From contig DXLV01000014.1 in assembly GCA_019414545.1 (NCBI GenBank), positions 36,180 through 43,376 of the forward strand: a DNA stretch of 7,197 nucleotides. Reading direction: 5' to 3'. A model generated the notes under the pieces. It made no database searches, was not told where the DNA came from, and saw only the letters and a program-made list of their open reading frames with translations. This stretch comes from Collinsella sp. (GTDB lineage: Bacteria; Actinomycetota; Coriobacteriia; Coriobacteriales; Coriobacteriaceae). The position numbers and the translations under genes are program-made. Below, in pieces: positions 1-5,529 of this stretch (position 1 is the stretch's first letter; every line of letters starts with the position of its first letter).

Positions 1-403
1 AGTCGGCGCATTCGTTCATGTACCAGGTGCGAGCTTCGGGGTCAGGAATGCGTATTAACCTGCGGTAATGTGTCCAGCTCAATTCGGGACGCAGTGAGTC
101 CCGAATTGGAAATGCAAGATAGAACTGACGCATTTTGCGCAGCTCCCTTGCTTCAAAACCCTTACCAAAATCCTTGGTAAGTCTGATTGCGAGGGCCTTG
201 AGCAGGGCCTCTCCATACTTGGCACGCTCCTCTCCGCCCTGCTCATCAACAATGCTCTTGCCGATCTCCCAATATGCCTCAACCATCGCAAAGTTAATGG
301 CGGTATAGGCCTTGTCGCGAGCGGCGTTGAGAATCGAGGAAACCTGCTTGTAAAAAACTTCTGGCACGATTGCCGATTCCCCGCGGTTTACCAGTTCACC
401 CAT
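1..403 (-). CDS. YhcG/DUF1016-family protein, N-terminal part (runs off the left edge)
   Basis: This is the first 134 codons of a minus-strand gene whose 3' end lies outside the window. The reading frame is open from the ATG at 403 to base 1. It matches the N-terminal domain of the YhcG (DUF1016) family: WEIGKSIVDEQ at residues 45-55, a YG..LL segment at 63-68, FGKGF at 79-83, the MRQFY helix at 91-95, and LSWTHYRRLIRI at 108-119. Full-length family members carry a PD-(D/E)XK nuclease-like domain C-terminal to this part, which cannot be seen here. Such genes are often found beside restriction-modification or other defence genes, but no such neighbour is in the window. An AAGAGGAA stretch lies about 15 bases upstream of ATG 403, and an in-frame TTG directly precedes the ATG, so the start could be one codon earlier. 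The family call is firm; the cellular role is not established by the sequence. Confidence 0.88.
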   Translation of the reverse strand, partial: MGELVNRGESAIVPEVFYKQVSSILNAARDKAYTAINFAMVEAYWEIGKSIVDEQGGEERAKYGEALLKALAIRLTKDFGKGFEARELRKMRQFYLAFPIRDSLRPELSWTHYRRLIRIPDPEARTWYMNECAD

Positions 404-496
404 CAATATCGCCCGACTTTCCTCTTGAGGAGTGCATCTTTATTGCATTTAGTTTAAAGCCTCGCGCTGACACGAATTGCTGCGTTGTCTGGCACC

Positions 497-526
497 TTCG
501 CATGGGGGCCTTGCGGTGACTAAAAT
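497..526 (+). promoter_or_regulatory. Candidate promoter of the small PH-like gene
   Basis: TTCGCA (497-502) and TAAAAT (521-526) resemble -35 and -10 boxes with an 18-base spacer. They lie about 45 bases upstream of the predicted start at 572, in the divergent gap between this gene and the YhcG-family gene. The -35 box matches the consensus at only four of six positions, so this is a pattern-based suggestion. Confidence 0.35.
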
Positions 527-571
527 GTGGCAATAGAGACAGTTTTCACGAACCCCATGGGAGTGACATGC

Positions 572-841
572 ATGGACAACAACACCTTGCTGTTTCAGGA
601 CAAGGGTTCGGGTAGGTTTAAAGACGTCAAGATCTACCCCAACCGCATCGAGGTGCTCAAGAAGGGCACTTTTGGTGGCAAGCACGCCGAAATTGTCTAT
701 CTTAAGGACATTACGGGCGTCAATAGAATCAAAGGCCGCGATGTTTTTCTGCGCAACAGGCTGTTGACTGCTTGTGTCTTTAGCCTGAGCAGTCGTGCGA
801 AGGCCCAGGAGTTTGTTAACGCGCTGAACATGGTGATGTAG
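572..841 (+). CDS. Small PH-domain-like protein of unknown function
   Basis: This is an 89-residue protein with no signal peptide and no membrane segment, so probably cytoplasmic. The frame is open from a GTG at 527. I place the start at ATG 572 because a GGAG box (560-563) sits eight bases ahead of it, while 527 and 557 have no ribosome site. The pattern is that of a short bacterial PH-like (bPH/DUF4429-type) fold. It has alternating strands (VKIYPNRIEVLKK, 19-31; AEIVYLKDITGVN, 39-51; a strand around DVFLRN, 57-62; ACVFSLS, 67-73) and then a C-terminal helix (RAKAQEFVNALNMV, 75-88). The 'YLKDITGVN' turn is typical of these domains. The protein is a single domain with no catalytic motif, so a binding or scaffold role is the most one can infer. 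It is convergent with the PI-PLC gene and stops 26 bases before that gene's terminator region. That it is a real gene is likely; the fold is moderate confidence. Confidence 0.68.
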   Translation: MDNNTLLFQDKGSGRFKDVKIYPNRIEVLKKGTFGGKHAEIVYLKDITGVNRIKGRDVFLRNRLLTACVFSLSSRAKAQEFVNALNMVM

Positions 842-866
842 CGTATGGCGGCGTTCGGGCCAAGGT

Positions 867-903
867 AAAAATCAGGGGGCACAGAACGGTGTCCTGCGCC
901 CCT
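867..903 (-). terminator. Rho-independent terminator of the PI-PLC gene
   Basis: Read on the minus strand, AGGGGCGCAG (903-894) pairs with CTGTGCCCCCT (884-874). This makes a 10-bp stem with one bulged C, one G-U pair and a 9-base loop, followed by GATTTTT (873-867). It starts 34 bases after the PI-PLC stop codon. On the plus strand there is no T-run, so it is mainly a minus-strand terminator, though the hairpin may also slow convergent transcripts from the 572-841 gene. Confidence 0.8.
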
Positions 904-937
904 CGTCGAGCCGATGTGTCCAAAAGGGTCGGCTTGC

Positions 938-3421
938 CTATTCGCTGTCGTCCCCAGCGTTTTCGCGTTCGCTGGCAAGCATTGCTGCGCCGGCGACTGT
1001 CGTCGCCACGGCGGCGGCAGCGAGCCCGGCGGCGATGCCAGAGCCGTCGCCTGTGCCGGCAAGCTTTTCGCCTGAGCCCTTGCGCTTGTTGCCCTTGTCG
1101 TTCTTGTCGGCGCCGCCTGCGTTGGTGCCGTTGCCGTCGCCGGTGTCCGTAGCGCCTGCGTTGCCCGAAGCCGTCACGGTAAAGCTCGCGGCTCCGTCAT
1201 TGGCAAGCTTGTAGTTCTGCGCCGCGTCGCCCAAAAGGCCTTTCGCGCGCACCCAGTACGTCCCTGCGGTAAATGCCTCGCCCTCGACCATTGCCGTGCC
1301 CGGAGCGCCGTCCGCGTCGTGCGCAAACTCGAGCTGGGCCGTGCAGGCATCGGTTTCGAGCTTGCCCTCGAGTGATGCCGCAATCTTGGCGCGCACGTCT
1401 TCGCCGGCCTTAAGGCCTTCGAGCCCCTCAAAATGGGGCGTCAACGCGCGCGGATCGATATCGATGGGCACATGACCCCGCAGCTCCGTAACGGTCTCGT
1501 TGCCCAAGGCGTCGACATCCACATATTCGATGGTAAACGCATGGCCCGAAGCCGCCACGTTGAGTACGTTGCTGCTGTCGACGAGACGGAAATGACCCTC
1601 GCCAACGGTCTTGCCATCCTGGAGTGAGGCATCGCTCAGCGAGTCGCCGTATGTCATGCGCATACGGGTCGGGAGGTAGTACGAAGCCGACTGCGTGTGC
1701 TTCGCATCGTAATTGCGCTGATAGATGCTCCGGGCCAGCGCCGCATCAACAAAGTCGGATGCGATGATGCCAATGTGCTTGAGGTAATCTGACTTTGTAT
1801 CCTCGGTGCCGCTGGGATTGATGTACGGGCTCTTGTACAGATGCTCGTTGACTACTCGTGCCGAGGTAAAAGGATTGCCTCCGTGCGACAAGCCCGTGCA
1901 GCTGGTGTAGTTGATAGACCAGCAACGCTCCTGGACTTGCACCTTGGCCCTGTCATCGTCCACGACGTCCACCTTGTTGCGCGTGCGCCCGGTCGTTTCC
2001 TTCAGCGCATTATCGACCCAGCTGAGCTTGTCGGTTCCCGTGAGTTTGTACTTGTCCTGGGCGTATACCTTGGTGCAATAGGGCTCTTTGTCGCCTGTTT
2101 CCCCCGCGGCTTCAAAGCCCCGCGCGTCTTGGACGAGACACATAGTGGTGCTGTCGGAGTGAGCCTTGATCTTGTCATCCCATTCGGTAAGGTTGAGGCC
2201 CCACGTATGGCCGCTTGCGCTGTTGCCGGCGAGCCTAAATCGACGCAGCAGAACGATCTTTCCGCGCACCTCGCCCAGCGTGGGGACGTGGCTCGACGTG
2301 TAGAACAGGTTGGGGTTATCGGCCATAACCTTGGCGAAGGCCGTCGTTATGCTTTCGTCGGTAGCCTCATCGTTGCCGCGCGATACGAGCATGATGAGCG
2401 CTTCTGACAGGTTTTCGTTCAAAAACGTTTTGAAGTACCCGATGACATCGGAGAGATGCAGATAGTTCCCGTCTTTTTTGAGTAGGTAGAAAACCCCGTG
2501 GTCGATACCGGGGTCGTCGCCCTTTCCGAGTCGGATATCAAAATAGCGGATTCCCTCGAGCAACTGCGTGGGAATGTAATCCTGCTGGCATTTTACTTGC
2601 GAGGATTGGGGCTCAGTGTCGTTGTCCACGCTGCAGGTGCCCGAATCGTGCGTACCCGGGATGCTCAGCTCGTCGAGGAACTTGTTGTCGTCGACGTATT
2701 TCATCCAACATGGCCCATCGACGTAGCTGCTGTACGTGATCCAGTCGAGGCTGCTAACCGTGGCATCGTTCTTTTTCATGTCGTAACCGATAAGTTCGAG
2801 CTCCCACGGAATGCTCTTACTCTTATGGCAGATCTTATTGTTGTCCTGGTCTTTGCCGTTCGATTCTATTGCCAAGTACTTAATGTCTTTTTTCTCGGTT
2901 TCTTTCTCGACCGTGCGGTCTCGGATGATATAGGTTCCGTTTGATTGACGCTCGAACGCAAAAGCGCGGCTGGGCTTGTTGTCATACTCGCCGCCCCATA
3001 CGTGGATGACCTTTCCGTCTTTGTCCGAGTCGTCGTCGACCGACCAAATGCTGTAGCCCGTCTTTTTATGCTCTTCGAAATTGAGCAAGGTGCGGATAGC
3101 ATACCAGTTTGTATCGTCATTCTTGGTCGTTACGTTCTCAAGGATGAGCTTGTTGGACGTACCGTCATTAAACAGGTGGCAGACGTTGCCGCGAACGTTG
3201 CCGTCTTGGTTGACGCTTGCAGTACGAAAATAGCCCGCGGGGCGAAGGCGAATGACGAAATTACCGAGGTGCTCCGCCGGTTTGGGCGTGTCGTCTGCAA
3301 ATGCCGCTCGCAGGGGAATGCCCGGTGCCGCGGTTTCTGGCAGGCTTGCAAGCGGCGACAGCGCCGCAAGACCTAAGCCCAGCGTAAATGCTCGGCGGCT
3401 GATGGCATGGTGTTCGGTCAT
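938..3421 (-). CDS. Secreted, wall-anchored PI-specific phospholipase C X-domain protein
   Basis: 827 residues. The N-terminus has a twin-arginine motif (SRRAF, 8-12), a hydrophobic stretch (13-26) and a likely signal-peptidase site after A40-F-A42, suggesting Tat export. Residues about 50-215 form a possible ricin-type beta-trefoil or similar binding module (tentative). Residues about 225-570 are a PI-PLC X domain: LSIPGTHDSGT with His258, RYFDIR with Asp295 and Arg297, DHGVFY with His308, and IIASDFVD with Asp556. The two histidines are 50 residues apart, as are H32 and H82 of the Bacillus cereus enzyme, so the catalytic set looks complete. Known family members cleave phosphatidylinositol or GPI anchors; the substrate here is inferred. 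Residues about 605-750 look like Ig/MBG-type repeats, then a Gly/Asn/Asp-rich linker (751-785). LAGTG (787-791) and a hydrophobic span (793-816) form an LAXTG-type sorting signal, but the tail is acidic rather than basic. Ten cysteines are present. The start is set by GGAGGAG just upstream of ATG 3421. Confidence 0.93.
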   Translation of the reverse strand: MTEHHAISRRAFTLGLGLAALSPLASLPETAAPGIPLRAAFADDTPKPAEHLGNFVIRLRPAGYFRTASVNQDGNVRGNVCHLFNDGTSNKLILENVTTKNDDTNWYAIRTLLNFEEHKKTGYSIWSVDDDSDKDGKVIHVWGGEYDNKPSRAFAFERQSNGTYIIRDRTVEKETEKKDIKYLAIESNGKDQDNNKICHKSKSIPWELELIGYDMKKNDATVSSLDWITYSSYVDGPCWMKYVDDNKFLDELSIPGTHDSGTCSVDNDTEPQSSQVKCQQDYIPTQLLEGIRYFDIRLGKGDDPGIDHGVFYLLKKDGNYLHLSDVIGYFKTFLNENLSEALIMLVSRGNDEATDESITTAFAKVMADNPNLFYTSSHVPTLGEVRGKIVLLRRFRLAGNSASGHTWGLNLTEWDDKIKAHSDSTTMCLVQDARGFEAAGETGDKEPYCTKVYAQDKYKLTGTDKLSWVDNALKETTGRTRNKVDVVDDDRAKVQVQERCWSINYTSCTGLSHGGNPFTSARVVNEHLYKSPYINPSGTEDTKSDYLKHIGIIASDFVDAALARSIYQRNYDAKHTQSASYYLPTRMRMTYGDSLSDASLQDGKTVGEGHFRLVDSSNVLNVAASGHAFTIEYVDVDALGNETVTELRGHVPIDIDPRALTPHFEGLEGLKAGEDVRAKIAASLEGKLETDACTAQLEFAHDADGAPGTAMVEGEAFTAGTYWVRAKGLLGDAAQNYKLANDGAASFTVTASGNAGATDTGDGNGTNAGGADKNDKGNKRKGSGEKLAGTGDGSGIAAGLAAAAVATTVAGAAMLASERENAGDDSE

Positions 3422-3464
3422 AACTCCTCCATTCGCAGCGTGCGGTTATGCGATAGTTTTGGTC

Positions 3465-3470
3465 ACTATA
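3465..3470 (-). promoter_or_regulatory. Candidate -10 box for the PI-PLC gene
   Basis: On the minus strand TATAGT lies about 44 bases upstream of the ATG at 3421, which would give a leader of roughly 35 bases. No good -35 box is found 16-18 bases further upstream, so the promoter may be weak or need an activator. The upstream side is AT-rich (TTTAAAC and AATTAAAC motifs around 3480-3500). Confidence 0.3.
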
Positions 3471-3622
3471 CTGCCCAGATGTTTAAAGATGCTGGTTTAA
3501 TTGTCTGCGCGGCGCAATAAATCGGTGGGCGGACGTGTTGAGGTGTTTGTCGTTTTCGTACTGTTGCCACATTTGGGGCGGTTCCGGCGTCCGGCACCCT
3601 CGCGTTCGCCGGCTACCGGCAT

Positions 3623-3654
3623 AAGAAAGGGAGGGCCGGTTTACCGGCCCTCCC
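3623..3654 (-). terminator. Rho-independent terminator of the first lipoprotein gene
   Basis: A perfect 12-bp inverted repeat, GGGAGGGCCGGT (3629-3640) and ACCGGCCCTCCC (3643-3654), has a minimal loop and is followed on the minus strand by TTTCTT (3628-3623). It lies 72 bases past the stop codon at 3727. Its GGGAGGGCCGG arm resembles that of the terminator after the paralogous gene (4458-4492), which suggests the terminator was duplicated with the gene. Confidence 0.85.
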
Positions 3655-3726
3655 TGGGTACGAAGCGCTGGGGCACCGCCGCTTGTTAGCGCTGCGCCCG
3701 TGTTTCCCGTTGCGCTCGCCAGTCGC

Positions 3727-4320
3727 TTAGCGCTTGATCTCGATATCGTCGAGCTTGACGTCCATGGCCTCAGTCTTGGCCTTGGCGATGTCATCGGCAA
3801 ATTCCAGGGACTTCATCATGGCTTCGACGGCGTCCTTGTGCTCCTCGACGTTGTCGATGCGCACGTAGACGCTGCCGCCCTCAACGTCGGTGAAGTACTC
3901 AGTCGTTACGCCGCCCGAGTGCGTGAAGTAAGCACTGCGCCAGGTCTTGCCGTTGTATTTAACGGGGTCGCTTTCGGTCCATCCGGAGTTGGCCTTCCAC
4001 TTTGCCTCGTAGTCGAACAGCTCGTCGGCGTTCTTGTCGGGGTCGAAGACAGGAATGAAGCGGTCGCTCGCGTGCTCGCTTTCGGTGAACTTAAACTGGG
4101 CCCTGTCGGCCGTGTCGCCGGCAACGTCGGTAATCTCGACGCCCTCGGGGACCTCGACCTTAAACCAAATGAAGTCGGTCCTCATATCCACGGCTGACTT
4201 TTCTGCTCCGCCGCCACCGCTGCTGCCGGTAGCGCCACCGCTTCCGCCACAGCCCACCAGGGCAACCGCGGCAAAGAGGCTGATGCAGAGGGTGAGAATC
4301 GCTAAGGCCTTCTTTTTCAT
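3727..4320 (-). CDS. Lipoprotein of unknown function, paralogue A
   Basis: 197 residues. It has a lipoprotein signal: MKKK, a hydrophobic core, then LVGC with the lipidated cysteine at residue 24, followed by a Gly/Ser-rich tether (25-40). The mature protein should sit on the outer face of the membrane. The globular part starts with TDFIWFKVEVPEGV (48-61) and includes DRFIPV (86-91), YNGKTW (122-127), FTDVEGGSVYV (143-153) and a helix ending in SLEF (171-174). The order of strands ending in a helix with S(L/I)EF loosely recalls PsbP/Mog1/DcrB-like lipoprotein folds; this is a guess from pattern only. The start is supported by GAGGAGG upstream of ATG 4320. The gene stands alone: it has its own terminator, and the upstream gene has one too. 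It is clearly homologous to the neighbour at 4547-5152; their first 26 residues share 21 identities and the core motifs occur in the same order. Function unknown. Confidence 0.9.
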   Translation of the reverse strand: MKKKALAILTLCISLFAAVALVGCGGSGGATGSSGGGGAEKSAVDMRTDFIWFKVEVPEGVEITDVAGDTADRAQFKFTESEHASDRFIPVFDPDKNADELFDYEAKWKANSGWTESDPVKYNGKTWRSAYFTHSGGVTTEYFTDVEGGSVYVRIDNVEEHKDAVEAMMKSLEFADDIAKAKTEAMDVKLDDIEIKR

Positions 4321-4367
4321 GGTCGTGTCCTCCTCGATCTGTAACCGCCCATGGATTACCTGCCTTT

Positions 4368-4373
4368 ACTGTA
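4368..4373 (-). promoter_or_regulatory. Candidate -10 box for lipoprotein gene A
   Basis: TACAGT on the minus strand lies about 48 bases upstream of the ATG at 4320. The expected -35 position reads CACCCT, which is unlike the consensus, and it overlaps the 19-bp dyad repeat at 4393-4411. That arrangement would suit a promoter that depends on, or is controlled by, a protein bound at the dyad. Weak evidence. Confidence 0.25.
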
Positions 4374-4392
4374 CGCGCGGGCGGCTCGCTAG

Positions 4393-4411
4393 GGTGGGCC
4401 ATGTGTCCCAT
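4393..4411. repeat. 19-bp imperfect-dyad repeat, copy 1 (candidate operator)
   Basis: GGTGGGCCATGTGTCCCAT occurs here and again at 5350-5368 without a mismatch. Within it, bases 4395-4410 form an imperfect dyad TGGGnCAnnTGnCCCA, the form expected for a site bound by a dimeric regulator. It lies 72 bases upstream of lipoprotein gene A, just past the terminator of gene B. An exact 19-base match in 7 kb is very unlikely by chance. Function is inferred. Confidence 0.6.
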
Positions 4412-4457
4412 TCTGAGGGCCGGATTTGCGCCGTTAAGTGGCAATATGCGCGGGCGC

Positions 4458-4492
4458 AAAAGAGGGGAGGGCCGGCCGATCCGATCCTCCCC
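4458..4492 (-). terminator. Rho-independent terminator of the second lipoprotein gene
   Basis: GGGGAGG (4464-4470) pairs with CCTCCCC (4486-4492). The stem is extended inward by a G-U pair and CGG/CCG after one mismatch. On the minus strand it is followed by TCTTTT (4463-4458). It lies 54 bases after the stop at 4547 and separates the two paralogous genes into independent transcription units. Confidence 0.82.
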
Positions 4493-4546
4493 TGGCTGGG
4501 CGTCCGATCATTTAATGACTGCGCATGCGATGCTGCGTGCGAGCCC

Positions 4547-5152
4547 CTAATGCTTGATCTCGATGCTCGAAATCTCGACTTCGCGTGCCTCGGAAACTGC
4601 CTCTGCCATGTCATCGGGGAACTCGATGGAGTTGAGGAGCGCCTCGGCTTCTTTCTTGTGCTGGTCGAAGTTCGAGATGAGGACGTAGACGCTTCCTGGT
4701 TCAACGTCGGTAAAAAGGATGGTTGAGATGCCGCTGTTGTCTTCGTACGTTCCGACGAGCCACGTCCTGCCGTTATATTCGACGGACCCGCCATCCTCCC
4801 ACTGGAACGTTCCAGTGTGCCTTTCGGCCTGCTCTGCAAAGGACTCTTCGGCCGTCATCTTCTCTTGCCAAACGGGGATGAAACGGTCGACTGTGGTGTT
4901 CTCGTTCTCGGGGAAGGTGAGCTGGACCCTGTCGGCATTCTTGCCGGTGGAGTCGCTTACGCCGACGCCCTCGGGCATCTCGACCTTAAACCAGATAAAG
5001 TCGGTCTTCTTGGCGACGGGGGCCTTTTCCTTGCTCTCGCTCTTGGCGGTGCTGCCGCTTCCGCCCGATGCGCTCCCGCCGCAGCCGACAAGGGCAAATG
5101 CGGCAAAGAGGGCGATGCAAAGGGAAAGAATCGATAGGGTCTTTTTCTTCAT
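4547..5152 (-). CDS. Lipoprotein of unknown function, paralogue B
   Basis: 201 residues. The start is ATG 5152, preceded by AAGGAGG at a good distance. A longer in-frame start at 5185 would place eleven extra residues before MKKK and spoil the signal peptide. The lipobox is LVGC with Cys24, followed by a Ser/Gly then Lys/Glu-rich tether (27-49). The core repeats the order seen in paralogue A: TDFIWFKVEMPEGV (50-63), DRFIPV (89-94), YNGRTW (126-131), FTDVEPGSVYV (147-157) and SIEF (175-178), and ends in SSIEIKH where A ends in DDIEIKR. The stretch between DRFIPV and YNG differs most in sequence and length, so that is where the two could differ in binding. The protein is probably anchored to the outer membrane face of a Gram-positive cell. 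No enzyme motif is visible and the function is unknown. Gene and homology are secure. Confidence 0.9.
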   Translation of the reverse strand: MKKKTLSILSLCIALFAAFALVGCGGSASGGSGSTAKSESKEKAPVAKKTDFIWFKVEMPEGVGVSDSTGKNADRVQLTFPENENTTVDRFIPVWQEKMTAEESFAEQAERHTGTFQWEDGGSVEYNGRTWLVGTYEDNSGISTILFTDVEPGSVYVLISNFDQHKKEAEALLNSIEFPDDMAEAVSEAREVEISSIEIKH

Positions 5153-5306
5153 GGTGGCGTCCTCCTTGTCTGCCGATGACATCACGGCGCCGCATGCTGT
5201 TGGGGTACTGATTGCGCTGGCGGCGGATGTCTCTGTGTGCTGTGCGGCTTATGCCTCCGTTCATTGCTTGTGGCCGTTGCCCGGCCGTGCCCCAACGGGT
5301 TCCTTA

Positions 5307-5312
5307 CTTATA
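5307..5312 (-). promoter_or_regulatory. Candidate -10 box for lipoprotein gene B
   Basis: TATAAG on the minus strand, in the local context TATCTATAAG, matches the -10 consensus at five of six positions. It would give a long leader of about 145 bases before ATG 5152. No matching -35 box is present; the 19-bp dyad (5350-5368) lies about 40 bases upstream of it. A closer promoter inside the leader cannot be excluded. Confidence 0.3.
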
Positions 5313-5349
5313 GATATGCCCCAGCTTGTGCTGCCCGGGAGTCTCGAAA

Positions 5350-5368
5350 GGTGGGCCATGTGTCCCAT
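5350..5368. repeat. 19-bp imperfect-dyad repeat, copy 2 (candidate operator)
   Basis: Identical to 4393-4411 and in the same orientation. The dyad core TGGGnCAnnTGnCCCA is at 5352-5367. It sits about 200 bases upstream of lipoprotein gene B and 160 bases upstream of the divergent folate operon, so it could serve either side. Its sharing with the region upstream of paralogue A favours a link to the lipoprotein genes, or co-duplication with them. Confidence 0.6.
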
Positions 5369-5423
5369 GTTTGTGTCGCTGCCGCCTATCGTGTGCCATA
5401 GAAATCCGCGATGGCCAGGTGCG

Positions 5424-5452
5424 CTGACGCCCATGTGCTTATGGGCTAGACT
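5424..5452 (+). promoter_or_regulatory. Candidate promoter of the fchA-folD operon with an inverted repeat in its spacer
   Basis: CTGACG (5424-5429) and TAGACT (5447-5452) are spaced by 17 bases and each matches four of six consensus positions. The spacer is almost filled by the inverted repeat GCCCAT-N6-ATGGGC (5429-5446), where a bound protein would block RNA polymerase. The predicted transcript would begin near 5459, with a leader of about 70 bases. Both the promoter and the operator are pattern-based. Confidence 0.4.
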
Positions 5453-5477
5453 TAGCACCATTACGTGATCGATGCGG

Positions 5478-5503
5478 TCGGTCGGCGGTTGCCACCCGAC
5501 CGA
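5478..5503 (+). other. Leader hairpin upstream of the folate operon
   Basis: TCGGTCGG (5478-5485) pairs perfectly with CCGACCGA (5496-5503) around a 10-base loop. A second register, CGGTCGG (5475-5481) with CCGACCG (5496-5502), is also possible. It ends 13 bases before the GAAGG ribosome site. No T-run follows, so it is not a terminator. It does not look like the known class I tetrahydrofolate riboswitch as far as I can judge by eye. Confidence 0.4.
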
Positions 5504-5529
5504 TGTATATGACTTGAAGGTGCATGTGC

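Larger units (their letters stand above)
3422..3726. other. Intergenic region between PI-PLC gene and first lipoprotein gene
   Basis: This 305-base gap holds the PI-PLC promoter region near 3465, the lipoprotein gene's terminator at 3623-3654, a GC-rich stretch with four CCGGC units (3584-3620), and a 14-base stretch (3561-3574) that recurs near 523. I see no convincing gene in it; the short open frames lack ribosome sites and recognisable protein features. Confidence 0.7.
5153..5529. other. Divergent intergenic region between lipoprotein gene B and the folate operon
   Basis: This 377-base gap separates divergently transcribed genes. From left to right it holds the 5' leader of gene B, an AT-rich candidate -10 box for it (5307-5312), copy 2 of the 19-bp dyad (5350-5368), a candidate promoter with an operator-like inverted repeat for the folate genes (5424-5452), and a leader hairpin (5478-5503). 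Open frames on the minus strand here overlap gene B out of frame or lack ribosome sites, so I do not call a gene. Confidence 0.7.

Noticed and set aside
527..571. GTG 527 or ATG 557 as the start of the PH-like gene
   Set aside because: Neither has a ribosome site, while ATG 572 has GGAG eight bases upstream; GTG 527 would also overlap the best candidate -10 box.
1841..3376. Long plus-strand open frames (1841-2407, 2498-2944, 2945-3376)
   Set aside because: They lie antisense inside the PI-PLC gene, which has clear domain motifs; their translations show no recognisable family and they lack ribosome sites.
3584..3620. GC-rich repeated CCGGC units as an additional terminator
   Set aside because: They can pair with each other, but no T-run follows on either strand and the adjacent 3629-3654 hairpin already explains termination.
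4986..5264. Minus-strand 92-codon frame overlapping lipoprotein gene B
   Set aside because: It reads the gene B signal-peptide region out of frame, is rich in Arg/His, and is best explained as a shadow.
5459..5529. Tetrahydrofolate riboswitch upstream of the folate operon
   Set aside because: The leader is only about 70 bases and I cannot recognise the conserved pieces of the class I THF aptamer; only a simple hairpin is supported.
5524..5529. ATG at 5524 as the fchA start
   Set aside because: It is only three bases from the GAAGG ribosome site; ATG 5530 is nine bases away, a normal spacing.
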